A DNA stretch of 43,707 nt, taken from NCBI GenBank assembly GCA_002498845.1, contig DAJC01000059.1:1-43707 (forward strand). The letters are read 5' to 3'. The notes under the pieces are model-generated. The model was not told the origin of the DNA, ran no database searches, and saw only the letters and a program-made list of their open reading frames with translations. The position numbers were made by a program, and so were the translations under genes. This stretch comes from Thermoplasmatales archaeon UBA509. Lineage in GTDB: Archaea; Thermoplasmatota; Thermoplasmata; Thermoplasmatales; Thermoplasmataceae. This document shows positions 1 through 6,966 of this stretch, in pieces (within the stretch, counting starts at the first letter, position 1; every line of letters starts with the position of its first letter).

Positions 1-31
1 ATAATATTGTCCCAAAGCCTGTTATAACATT

Positions 32-202
32 ATGACTTCGATGTACTTTTCTGATTTAGCTTCTGCAAAAAAAATAAAAGTAAAGCTTTCCAAAAATAAA
101 GATAAGCGCAAGAATATTCGTTATAATTTGGTTCCGGAAATTGTTAAAGTTACTTTAGCAGATGGTAAAGTAGAGACTATAGATCTAAGAAAGAAGAAGT
201 AG
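32..202 (+). CDS. small basic hypothetical protein (56 aa)
   Basis: ATG at 32, TAG at 200-202. The product is strongly basic: a KKIKVKLSKNKDKRKN stretch in the first half and a terminal run of lysines. I recognise no family. It lies in visibly AT-rich sequence 17 bp ahead of the membrane-protein gene on the same strand, so the two may be one transcript. The gene could be longer, because the window begins only 31 nt upstream. It may equally be a chance ORF, but its lysine-rich composition with hydrophobic alternation near the C-terminus looks protein-like. Confidence 0.4.
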   Translation: MTSMYFSDLASAKKIKVKLSKNKDKRKNIRYNLVPEIVKVTLADGKVETIDLRKKK

Positions 203-219
203 CATATATCTCTACTTTG

Positions 220-1182
220 GTGATTCAAATTTTTATTTCCCCCAAGGAATTGGATGTTATATCACGTAGAATTATCGTTAAGCATCAGAGTAGTTTAGGA
301 AAGCAGGAAGTTACAGAAATAATTACATTATTTAATGTGGGAAAGGAACCAATAAAAGAATTTTATTTTGAAATGGAAGATTTCAGAAACGAGTTAAGTG
401 TTACAGACGATAAGGGCAACCTGATTCCATTCCTCACTAAGGAAAAACTCAAACAATATGTTGATGACGTAATTTTAGCCAAATTGGATTCTGACCAAAT
501 TTACATATGCGGAATTGTCCTCCCCAACTCAATAGAAAGCGGAGATTATAGGGTGTTGAAACTTACATATAATTTTTTATGGGCCGGATCCGGAGTTTAT
601 TATTATAATTCATTAATTCCTTTTTATAAGTATACAAATTTTCTAATTTTTTTCTCGTTTTTCGGAAACGAGACATTAAGTCTATCTCTAGATTTTGAAG
701 AAGGTATAACAACTGAATATGGCATATCATTAGTCGCTCGAGGCATGAATAATAAAAGACTTTATCCAGATATTCAAGACAAATTTCACTATGCCCCGAA
801 AGAACGTAACATAACTTTGAGCATCTCAGCCAAGAAAAGAAAAGAAGCAGAGATACAGGCAGTTGCTGTAATGTATTCCGTCGTTCCAGATAAAGAGGTT
901 CGTAATATTGTAGGAATTGTTACATTTTTTTCTATTTTGTTTCCCGTTTTCATTGTTGCAGCGTATTTTCATTTCAAAAGTTTATCTTTGTTTGGAATAA
1001 TGGCAACAACTGAATTGCTATCCATAGTTTCGTTAGGAATTGCTAGATTTCAAAGCATATTGATTTTCGTTAATAAGAGAATAAGTATTTCTTTGATAGA
1101 ACTCTTTCTTGACTTCGTAATTGTCCTTATTCCGGAAACTTGGTTATTGAGGTTTTGGCATTTGCTAATTCCTCACTTATAA
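220..1182 (+). CDS. hypothetical membrane-anchored protein
   Basis: About 320 aa. The frame opens with TTG at 217 followed by GTG at 220. I chose GTG as the commoner start, and neither has a clear ribosome site. Residues 1 to about 225 are soluble-looking, mixed beta-rich sequence. The C-terminal ~90 residues contain two or three hydrophobic segments (starting near NIVGIVTFFSILFPVF and again near FGIMATTELLSIVSLG), ending in another hydrophobic stretch. The layout suggests a domain held at the membrane by C-terminal helices. The DNA is clearly more AT-rich than the chromosome to the right, which suggests transferred DNA. I recognise no family and propose no function. Confidence 0.6.
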   Translation: MIQIFISPKELDVISRRIIVKHQSSLGKQEVTEIITLFNVGKEPIKEFYFEMEDFRNELSVTDDKGNLIPFLTKEKLKQYVDDVILAKLDSDQIYICGIVLPNSIESGDYRVLKLTYNFLWAGSGVYYYNSLIPFYKYTNFLIFFSFFGNETLSLSLDFEEGITTEYGISLVARGMNNKRLYPDIQDKFHYAPKERNITLSISAKKRKEAEIQAVAVMYSVVPDKEVRNIVGIVTFFSILFPVFIVAAYFHFKSLSLFGIMATTELLSIVSLGIARFQSILIFVNKRISISLIELFLDFVIVLIPETWLLRFWHLLIPHL

Positions 1183-1276
1183 CTTAACTGAATTAATGTC
1201 TCTGCACTCAATGAAAGATTGCAAGATTTGACCTTTCACGTTATGGTTATCTACCATATTATTATGAAAATGAAAC

Positions 1277-1915
1277 ATGGGCAACGAGATACAGAGACGT
1301 GTTGTAGGGTATGCAAGGGTTTCTACCCGTGACCAGGATCTGAGATCCCAGGTGGAGAGGATCCAGAGATACATAACAGATTATGGCCTTATTCCAGCGG
1401 TCGAAGGTGCAATATTCCAGGAAAAGTTATCAGGTGCATCGAACCAGAGGCCAGAGAGAGGAAAAATACTTAGGCTGGCGGAACAGGGAAGGATAGATCT
1501 GGTGATTTGCACCAAGCTTGACAGATGGGGAAGATCTCTCAAGGATCTTATTGAAACCATGAACTTCCTGGAGGCTCATAAGGTGAGCATTATATTTCTG
1601 GACCAGAACATTGACCTCAGCTCACCGATGGGAAAGATGCTTTTCCAGATTCTTGGTGCAGTGGCAGAATTTGAGAGAAATCTTATTGTAGAAAGAACTT
1701 CAGAAGGACGCATGAGGGCGATGCTTCACGGAACAAGGTCAGGAAAGCCAATGCATGGCCCTCTTAAGGACCTCCCAGAGAAGGCAATCATCCAGAGATA
1801 CAAAAATGGTGAATCAATCAAGGCTCTTGCAACTGAATACAGAGTAGCTCCGAACACCATAAGTAAAAGACTAAGGATTAATGGGATAAAGATAAGATCG
1901 TGGAAGGTAGCCTAA
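1277..1915 (+). CDS. serine recombinase, resolvase/invertase type
   Basis: 212 aa, the usual length for small serine recombinases. The catalytic domain starts directly with VVGYARVSTRDQD, with the nucleophile Ser16 and the R-V-S-T core. It continues with the LDRWGRSLKDL motif and the GKMLFQILGAVAEFER helix typical of the Hin/Tn3-resolvase family. The last ~45 residues form a helix-turn-helix (IKALATEYRVAPNTISKRL) expected to bind the recombination site. The order catalytic-then-HTH argues against IS607-type TnpA, which has its HTH first, and no TnpB is present next to it. Likely role: DNA inversion, resolution of element multimers, or transposition of a lost element. No invertible repeat pair was found by eye. 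ATG at 1277 follows AT-rich sequence, and the composition is closer to the chromosome than the gene before it. Confidence 0.9.
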   Translation: MGNEIQRRVVGYARVSTRDQDLRSQVERIQRYITDYGLIPAVEGAIFQEKLSGASNQRPERGKILRLAEQGRIDLVICTKLDRWGRSLKDLIETMNFLEAHKVSIIFLDQNIDLSSPMGKMLFQILGAVAEFERNLIVERTSEGRMRAMLHGTRSGKPMHGPLKDLPEKAIIQRYKNGESIKALATEYRVAPNTISKRLRINGIKIRSWKVA

Positions 1916-1926
1916 AGGTTTAATAC

Positions 1927-2796
1927 TCATGGAAATTGCTTAAGAAACTTATCTCCTCTGTTATCATAGATCCTTAGAGAAACATAATACTTGTAGAGAA
2001 TTCCCCTCTTTATCTCTAGAATTCCCGTGTAAGGATCCACATAAGGGTTATTTTTAACTCTGTCAACAACGCCTTGGGTATAACCTTTTGAACTAAAGAA
2101 ATAGGCCTTTGCCAGGGATTGAAACTCATCATGAAGTTTATTCAAGTTAGCCATCCACTTGTCAATGTCCTCAAAAGAGACAGGTCTGTCTTTGCATTCA
2201 GCCATTATTAGGGGATCGTCATACTCATTGAAACCTACTATGTCTATTTCCCCAATCCTAGGGAACTTGTGCCTTAGTTCGATTCTGGATATCCTCTTCT
2301 CGTTGAGGTCAAGCCAGTTGGCGCATCTGAACTCAAAATACCTACCCGTTTTGTCCTCCTTATTATCCAAGAAGATTTCCTTGACAACATTTAGCATCCT
2401 ATCATTCAAGTTGTCGTACAGTCTGACGCCTGAACCGGTAGGTAGAGGTTCGTGAAGGTAGTTCGCAATCTCTTCAAGGACCTTTTTGCTTATCCTCTCC
2501 TTCTGGAGGTTAACAATTGCCTCATGTCTGTTCACTGATATCTTAGTCACCTCTTCCCTCTCGGTTTTAAAGCCTTTTTCTTTCACCTTTTCATGTATGT
2601 GGATGTCTCTTTCAGTTTCCCTCTCGTAGTATTCTTCCCTGTATCGTTTTATCTTCTCAGTTGTTAAAACGCCTTCCAGAAATTTAACAAAATCCTCCTT
2701 ATCGTAGTTTTTTGGAACAGTTTTGAGCCCCTCCTTCTGGGCAATATCCCTTAAAGTCTTCTTATCCAATTCAAGTAAAAAATCGGTTTTTGGCAT
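1927..2796 (-). CDS. PD-(D/E)XK (Mrr-like) nuclease
   Basis: 289 aa. The N-terminal ~45 residues (TLRDIAQKEGLKTVPKNYDKEDFVKFL) resemble a SAP-like helix-extended-helix DNA-binding module. Residues ~50-110 are highly charged and helical. The C-terminal half carries the nuclease signature: Glu155 in a helix, GEIDIVGF with Asp185, then IMAECKDR with Glu200-x-Lys202, the (E)...D...ExK pattern of restriction-endonuclease-like folds. It probably cleaves or processes DNA, but no methyltransferase or specificity subunit is nearby, so I do not call it a restriction system. The start is ATG 2796, with an AT-rich TATA-like stretch about 28 nt upstream fitting a leaderless transcript. It is convergent with the recombinase, 11 bp apart. 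Confidence 0.7.
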   Translation of the reverse strand: MPKTDFLLELDKKTLRDIAQKEGLKTVPKNYDKEDFVKFLEGVLTTEKIKRYREEYYERETERDIHIHEKVKEKGFKTEREEVTKISVNRHEAIVNLQKERISKKVLEEIANYLHEPLPTGSGVRLYDNLNDRMLNVVKEIFLDNKEDKTGRYFEFRCANWLDLNEKRISRIELRHKFPRIGEIDIVGFNEYDDPLIMAECKDRPVSFEDIDKWMANLNKLHDEFQSLAKAYFFSSKGYTQGVVDRVKNNPYVDPYTGILEIKRGILYKYYVSLRIYDNRGDKFLKQFP

Positions 2797-2980
2797 AAGG
2801 TAGATAATGACTTTTTAGTAAATAATTTTCGGTTAGCACATTAATTCTAGCTACCTACTTAGTTATTAGGTTGAAACAGAGATCTTAGAAATGCTTGAGA
2901 AGAGTTAAGAAGTTTACCCTGTGCGTTTTAAATGTATGTAACATGTCAGGGAACCTAGGAATCGGGAAAATTTAAGAAAA

Positions 2981-3808
2981 TTACTTGGTTTCAATCGGGA
3001 AACTCTTTGGGGAGCTTTCGGGAAGGTTTCGCCCAGGAATTTTGGTACCTCTTTTAAGGTTATGAAGTGAGTTCGGATTAATGTTCTTCTTAGGCTTTGG
3101 GGCATCTTCTTCTTTCTCTGCCATTGCATGCAGCATTCTCTGCACCTCCTTCTGCTTCTTTCTTATCTCTCCATCTCTCTTCTTCTCATAAGCGTCGATT
3201 AGCCATTGAGGTGGAAGGTTGAACTTGATTGTCTTGACTGTAATAGTCTTTGCACGAAGGCCCTTGTTTGGTACCTGCACCCTTGGGTATACGAGAAAAT
3301 CCTCCCCTCTCCTGAATGGGTTCGGTTCCGGGAGTTTCACCTTGAATACACCCTGCTCTTTTGTGGCCTCAAAGAAAATGTTGATTAGGCCTCTTGTCTG
3401 TGCGTCTATGTAGTTCCATTTAGGCACTGTGATGAATGTTATGAGGTTTCTGTACCTGAAGGACTGCGCAACTATGGATATGGCCTTATTCTGAACTGTC
3501 TGCCAGTCCCTTGCGTTCATGAATACCCCCGCATCGTCCAATATGACTGAGTTGCCCCTTTTGAGATTCCCATCAACAACGTAATCAACGAAATCAGTTA
3601 CATCAAACATTACCCTTCCCTGGTTGAATGTTGCGTCACAGACGTAAGCAAGCTCCAGTGCCGAATAAGACTTGCCGCTTCCTCGGGGTCCAACAAATAG
3701 TCCAAGTATATCCATGTTCCTTGCAATTCTTTTCCGGATCCATGGCATTAGCCAGGTATCGTATTTGCTCCTTGAATACATGGGATCCTCAAAGGGGAGT
3801 CTTGTCAT
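2981..3808 (-). CDS. P-loop ATPase, Zot/packaging-like
   Basis: 275 aa from ATG 3808, chosen over an upstream in-frame start at 3883 because GGGAGG lies 6 nt ahead and the overlap with the preceding gene shrinks to 20 nt. Walker A is VGPRGSGKSYSA (Lys46); Walker B is SVILDDAG (Asp91-Asp92). Shortly after comes a sensor-like stretch, SFRYRNLITFITVP. The arrangement of Walker A, a short spacer, hydrophobic-DD, and then a helix with an R/Q pair resembles Zot-like and FtsK/HerA-type DNA-translocating ATPases of plasmids and filamentous viruses. The C-terminal ~60 residues are lysine-rich and probably disordered. It is the last gene of the long minus-strand operon. Possible jobs are DNA packaging, transfer or partition; the sequence does not decide. 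Confidence 0.6.
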   Translation of the reverse strand: MTRLPFEDPMYSRSKYDTWLMPWIRKRIARNMDILGLFVGPRGSGKSYSALELAYVCDATFNQGRVMFDVTDFVDYVVDGNLKRGNSVILDDAGVFMNARDWQTVQNKAISIVAQSFRYRNLITFITVPKWNYIDAQTRGLINIFFEATKEQGVFKVKLPEPNPFRRGEDFLVYPRVQVPNKGLRAKTITVKTIKFNLPPQWLIDAYEKKRDGEIRKKQKEVQRMLHAMAEKEEDAPKPKKNINPNSLHNLKRGTKIPGRNLPESSPKSFPIETK

Positions 3809-4187
3809 CTTCTGCCTCCCACTTTTCAGGATCGTTCTCCTGGTAAACCATTGACGATGAGAAAAGTAGGTTGTTATCGTCAATCACATAGTTTAGCTGT
3901 CTGAACCATTCAGTGAGCACTGCATATATTGCTGGCACCGAATCAACTATCGCTCTCTTACCTTCCTTTGCCTCTGCATCCTTAAGTTTTTCCCTTATCC
4001 TTGATAGAGCAGTAACGTATTCTACATTGGCCCTGGATAAAGGTTCCAGAACCAGATCCATTGCTGTAAGCACATTCTTCAACTGAACAACATTTCTAAA
4101 CAAGGTACCTTTTGATATCAGTGTTGTTGCCTCATCATACAGTTTTGTCAGGGATCTCTCACCAACAGTCCTAACGAAATCATCCAT
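3789..4187 (-). CDS. hypothetical protein (132 aa)
   Basis: Start placed at ATG 4187, with AAGGTGAT immediately upstream, rather than the GTG at 4196. The preceding gene stops at 4189, so the two are translationally coupled with one base between. The sequence is mostly helical and has no cysteines, no P-loop and no membrane segment. A leucine-rich helix pair (LSRANVEYVTALSRIREKLKDAEAK) suggests a coiled or bundled structure, and the C-terminal ~25 residues are acidic. It overlaps the ATPase gene by 20 nt, so a partner role for the ATPase is plausible but is inference only. I recognise no family. Confidence 0.6.
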   Translation of the reverse strand: MDDFVRTVGERSLTKLYDEATTLISKGTLFRNVVQLKNVLTAMDLVLEPLSRANVEYVTALSRIREKLKDAEAKEGKRAIVDSVPAIYAVLTEWFRQLNYVIDDNNLLFSSSMVYQENDPEKWEAEDDKTPL

Positions 4188-4188
4188 T

Positions 4189-4703
4189 TCAATCACCTTT
4201 TATGTATTCACCGTCTTCTTCACGGTAATCCTGGAAAATTTCTGACAAATCTCCCATCTTCAGAAAGCTTTCAAATTTTCCATCTGTGATAAGGTTGAAC
4301 CCCTCTTCAGATTCTACGACTTCACCAGTCCTGTTAATAGTCAAAATAAGATTCCTGCTGCCATCTCTTCTGAATGTGGATTCGACCATCATTACTCTTT
4401 CATCAGGACTCTCAATCTCACTGAAACTGCTTTTTTCTTCTTTGAAAAGTGTGTAGTCTTCAAAGTGAGGGCACTCTGATGAGGACATTACTCTGCTTAT
4501 TGAAGTGAATTTGCCGCAATAGGGGCATTTAACATATACAAAAAGATCCAGTTTTCCATCTATTCGGGTCTGAACTTTGCTTAAATTCTTCATAGTTGCA
4601 TAGCTGTGATATGGAAAATAAAGGTAATTGATAATCCAATTCCTTAATTCTTGATTAAAATCATTAACTGCACTCCACCAGTCATTTTTCTTCTCAAACT
4701 TTT
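4189..4703 (-). CDS. zinc-knuckle-like protein, downstream half of frameshifted gene
   Basis: The frame looks coding only from about 4703 downward (FEKKNDWWSAVNDF onward). Sequence further upstream in this frame, back to an ATG at 4875, is a shadow of the overlapping upstream half. The first standalone ATG is 4596 (135 aa). The product has a Cys-Cys/Cys-His pattern, KCPYCGKF followed 14 residues later by CPHF, suggesting a small zinc site. An acidic segment follows. One extra base in the A5 run (plus-strand T5 at 4700-4704) separates it from the frame of the upstream half. Removing one A would join both into a protein of about 255 aa. This could be a sequencing error, a true mutation, or frameshift-controlled expression. 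Confidence 0.5.
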
Positions 4704-4960
4704 TCTCTTGGTATACCCATAATTCTCTGCCACTTCCAGAATGCTGACAATATCTGCTCTTCTGAAAGAAGCTTGAAGTGCCGCAACTCAAACGGGAGGG
4801 TGGTTTCATGAATGAAGTCAAATACCTGGTATCCGGATACTGGGTATTTTCCAGTCTTCTCCCTAAAGAAATCACATAAGCTCATGAATTTTTTAGTTCT
4901 CCTTGAAAGGGGCTTCAGGACGAATTCATCCAGCGTCAATACTCTGCCGCTGGAAATCAT
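4694..4960 (-). CDS. upstream half of frameshifted zinc-knuckle protein (88 aa)
   Basis: ATG 4960 sits in an ATGA overlap with the stop of the preceding gene. The 88-aa product (LTLDEFVLKPLSRRTKKF...) is amphipathic and protein-like to within two residues of its stop, ending MGIPREKV. At that point the neighbouring frame, one base further on, becomes coding-like (FEKKNDWW...). The break coincides with a homopolymer, GAGAAAAAGTTTGA on the coding strand. I therefore read this as the N-terminal part of one gene whose C-terminal part is 4189-4703. No known domain was recognised in this half. If the stop is real, a truncated 88-aa protein is made. Confidence 0.5.
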   Translation of the reverse strand: MISSGRVLTLDEFVLKPLSRRTKKFMSLCDFFREKTGKYPVSGYQVFDFIHETTLPFELRHFKLLSEEQILSAFWKWQRIMGIPREKV

Positions 4961-5202
4961 ATGAAATCATCCTCCTCATCACTTTCATCATCAGGGACAT
5001 ATGGGACTTCACCGGGATCCTCCGGGAGAATAGGATCGTCTATTCCAGGTTCATAGTCCCATGGCTTTGAGGGGAGTGGTCTTTTTGGAACCAGAGGGAT
5101 GTTTTTGAGTGCTACATCAAAATCACATCTTGAATTCTGTGAGCAACTAAAAATAGGAATAAATACAGGAGTGACTGCTATACTGTTGGTTAGTGATTTC
5201 AT
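4957..5202 (-). CDS. small acidic-tailed hypothetical protein (81 aa)
   Basis: ATG 5202 overlaps the stop of the upstream gene (ATGA), and its own stop overlaps the next start in the same way. The last ~35 residues are proline- and acid-rich (WDYEPGIDDPILPEDPGE, ending DDESDEEDDF), so probably a disordered tail. Residues 1-25 are moderately hydrophobic and include two cysteines, but there is no convincing signal peptide or membrane helix. Its place in the coupled chain suggests it is made together with its neighbours. I recognise no family. Confidence 0.55.
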   Translation of the reverse strand: MKSLTNSIAVTPVFIPIFSCSQNSRCDFDVALKNIPLVPKRPLPSKPWDYEPGIDDPILPEDPGEVPYVPDDESDEEDDFI

Positions 5203-5645
5203 CTCTTCACTCGCCTTGATTTTTCCAGTGCTTTTTTGCCAAGGTTCCTCAGGTTCTCCTTAGCTAATTCAGACAAGCGGTCCCATCTTTCTCTTGCAGC
5301 GGTCATACGGTTGAATTCCGACCTGAGATACCCCTCATACGGAAGCATTCGCTTCATGTCCTCAGGCATGGACTGCCAGTACTTATGGCGGGTTGCCTTA
5401 GCCATTCTGCATTTTGGATCCAATTGAGTTTCATATCTGGCATCCATGAATGGGTCAAGAGGACAGATAGGCGCTGAACATGTTTGGAACCTTGAACAAA
5501 AACTCATTGTACTGCATGACAAATCCTCATACTTCCCATTAAATTCGCTTGATTTTGTATGTTTTATCGTTGTTGTCAAAATTGAAGGGGCGGGGAGTGG
5601 GTTGTTTATCCAGCCACCCTGTTTTGAAGTCTTGAATGGGTACAT
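5199..5645 (-). CDS. cysteine-rich hypothetical protein (148 aa)
   Basis: ATG 5645 follows the TAA of the Hfq-like gene with no gap. The middle of the protein holds five cysteines (C44, C50, C56, C61, C79), the last four in a C-x5-C-x4-CPLDP...DPKC arrangement that could bind a metal or an iron-sulfur cluster. The C-terminal half is basic and helical (KYWQSMPEDMKRMLPYEG, then an R/K-rich end, EKSRRVKR). A nucleic-acid-binding role is conceivable from the basic tail and metal-site-like cysteines, but I cannot assign a family. It sits between the Hfq-like gene and a short acidic protein in the coupled operon. Confidence 0.6.
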   Translation of the reverse strand: MYPFKTSKQGGWINNPLPAPSILTTTIKHTKSSEFNGKYEDLSCSTMSFCSRFQTCSAPICPLDPFMDARYETQLDPKCRMAKATRHKYWQSMPEDMKRMLPYEGYLRSEFNRMTAARERWDRLSELAKENLRNLGKKALEKSRRVKR

Positions 5646-5894
5646 TTACATCACGCTCACTGTGATTATACTATGCTTGAAGACTATGAGCTCTCTCTTG
5701 GTTTGAAGTTCAAGCTTTATGTCGAACATCCCAACATCCCTGAGTATTCCGGATTCTGTTCTGCCATTCACCAGGGTAACGGTTATCAATTCCCCTATAT
5801 ATTTCCTGGAAAAGCAATCCGGAACTGAATAGCGTTTTTCGTTTGACCTATCATTTCCAAAGCGGTTATTGCTAACTGGCATTTTTTCAATCAA
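5646..5894 (-). CDS. Hfq/LSm-like RNA-binding protein
   Basis: 82 aa. Residues ~32-81 read as one Sm fold. The Sm1-like part is GELITVTLVNGRTESGIL followed by GMFDIKLEL, matching the Hfq pattern of a beta strand, an N-G turn, G-x-L and FD. The Sm2-like part is LIVFKHSIITVS, close to the bacterial Hfq signature (Y/F)KHAIST and unlike the archaeal/eukaryotic Sm2 (I-x-G-D/N). Residues 1-30 are a polar extension. The start is either TTG 5894, with AGGTGAT 5 nt upstream, or ATG 5882, which has no ribosome site; I prefer TTG. Hfq proteins form hexamers that bind U-rich or A-rich RNA. Here it is one gene in a replication-type operon, so control of the element's own mRNAs is a reasonable inference. 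Confidence 0.7.
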   Translation of the reverse strand: MIEKMPVSNNRFGNDRSNEKRYSVPDCFSRKYIGELITVTLVNGRTESGILRDVGMFDIKLELQTKRELIVFKHSIITVSVM

Positions 5895-6261
5895 GTTCCA
5901 TCACCTGAATTCCTGCAAGGGTAGTTTTGACATCCGTGTATCCGTCACTGAAGGTTATTTCCTCGTTGTTGAAGTGCGTAACAACAAGTACTCCAGGGGA
6001 ACAGTAGAATATACACATGTCTACCTTTGAATCACCGATTGTTGCGATTGAATTAGAGTTGGGTTCCTCGTCTAAAATAAACCCACAGATTCTTATCTCA
6101 CGCTTTACCTGCTCAATCAGTACATTAAAGGGGCTGTACAATGTCTCGTTCATCATTACTTCCACCCGTGACCAGTCTTTCCTTAATGTGGCCATCTTAG
6201 CTTTCAATTCCTGAACTGATGCCATGGGACTTTGATAACTGTTCAGAATTTCAATAACCAT
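5887..6261 (-). CDS. hypothetical protein (124 aa)
   Basis: Start set at ATG 6261, because GGGGAGGT lies 7 nt upstream and because this leaves only a 19-nt overlap with the preceding small gene. An in-frame ATG at 6309 has no ribosome site. The N-terminal ~60 residues are helical (VQELKAKMATLRKDWSRVEVMM). The C-terminal half is beta-rich and includes MCIFYCSPGVLVVTHFNNEEITF, hydrophobic but too broken for a membrane helix. I recognise no family. Its end overlaps the start region of the Hfq-like gene, so the two are likely made in proportion. Confidence 0.6.
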   Translation of the reverse strand: MVIEILNSYQSPMASVQELKAKMATLRKDWSRVEVMMNETLYSPFNVLIEQVKREIRICGFILDEEPNSNSIATIGDSKVDMCIFYCSPGVLVVTHFNNEEITFSDGYTDVKTTLAGIQVMELD

Positions 6262-6407
6262 TCTGGAGACCTCCCCGCTATCTTTCCTGTGTTTGAAATC
6301 AGGGTACATTTCCTGATGCTCTGTAGCTGTCCATTAGCCTTTTCTTTTATCCCATTGGAGACAAGGCCATTTCTCCAATTAGATCCTATTATGTGCTTCC
6401 TACACAT
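6243..6407 (-). CDS. small hypothetical protein (54 aa)
   Basis: ATG at 6407 and TGA at 6243-6245. It is preceded by an excellent ribosome site, GGAGGT, 8 nt before the ATG and inside the last codons of the upstream gene, which stops 6 nt earlier. The product begins MCRKHIIGSNWRNG and is basic overall. It overlaps the next gene by 19 nt. The strong site and the coupled spacing on both sides are the reasons for calling it. There is no recognisable domain. Confidence 0.5.
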   Translation of the reverse strand: MCRKHIIGSNWRNGLVSNGIKEKANGQLQSIRKCTLISNTGKIAGRSPEWLLKF

Positions 6408-6413
6408 GTCGTT

Positions 6414-6611
6414 TTACCTCCGTTTTTCGGTGGTGTCATGGCCTCCTGATTCCTGTGAAGATCTTGGAGGCCTTGACTGTGAATTCTCAAGTATTTTTCT
6501 CAGGGTCTTGAGTGCCCTGTCATATCCACGTGTCTCGATAACGCTCAATGCCGTTTGGATACCTTCCCTGAAACCCTCTTCATACAATATGGGGCCTAAT
6601 GTGACTTCCAT
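6414..6611 (-). CDS. small hypothetical protein (65 aa)
   Basis: ATG 6611 has AAAGGAGGTGA about 7 nt upstream, one of the best ribosome sites in the window, located over the stop of the preceding gene. Residues 1-45 form two likely helices (FREGIQTALSVIETRGYDRALKTLRKIL). The tail is polar and charged (SQSRPPRSSQESGGHD). It could be a small dimerising or adaptor protein. I recognise no family. Confidence 0.6.
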   Translation of the reverse strand: MEVTLGPILYEEGFREGIQTALSVIETRGYDRALKTLRKILENSQSRPPRSSQESGGHDTTEKRR

Positions 6612-6612
6612 C

Positions 6613-6966
6613 TCAGGTCACCTCCTTTGATTCAATATGGTACGGTGAGAACTTCCCTGTCCTGAACCTTGAAATAGCATTTTCCATTGAGATTACATAT
6701 TGTACTTCACCAGAGAACATGACTATGTGACCATGCTTGAAATCTGCTAGGTTGAAAATCAGGACCTCATTATTGGGCACGTAGTGTATTTCATAGTACA
6801 TAACACCATACGCCTTGGCAAAGTTGTAAACTCCCTTAGATATGGCGAATCCCTGGAATTTCCTGAAATAATGGTTTTTGTCTCTCTCAACTACAAGGTA
6901 TGGTATATCGAGATATCCAGAATTCTTCTCATTGTTGAATACCCAATGGCCACGAATTCCTATCAT
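6613..6966 (-). CDS. hypothetical protein (117 aa)
   Basis: ATG 6966 overlaps the stop of the large replication-type gene (ATGA). The product is rich in aromatic residues and beta-prone (HYFRKFQGFAISKGVYNFAK, then MYYEIHYVPNNEVLIFNLADF), suggesting a compact beta or alpha/beta fold. There are no cysteines and no membrane helix. Coupling to the large P-loop protein upstream suggests a replication accessory role, but nothing in the sequence proves it. Confidence 0.6.
   Translation of the reverse strand: MIGIRGHWVFNNEKNSGYLDIPYLVVERDKNHYFRKFQGFAISKGVYNFAKAYGVMYYEIHYVPNNEVLIFNLADFKHGHIVMFSGEVQYVISMENAISRFRTGKFSPYHIESKEVT

Noticed and set aside
1277..1915. IS607-type insertion sequence
   Set aside because: Catalytic domain precedes the HTH and there is no tnpB nearby; fits resolvase/invertase.
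4596..4875. The upstream part of the 4189-4875 frame as N-terminus of the zinc-knuckle protein
   Set aside because: Overlaps the better-coding 88-aa frame, and its sequence (PPSRLSCGTSSFFQKSRYC) looks like an antiparallel-frame shadow.
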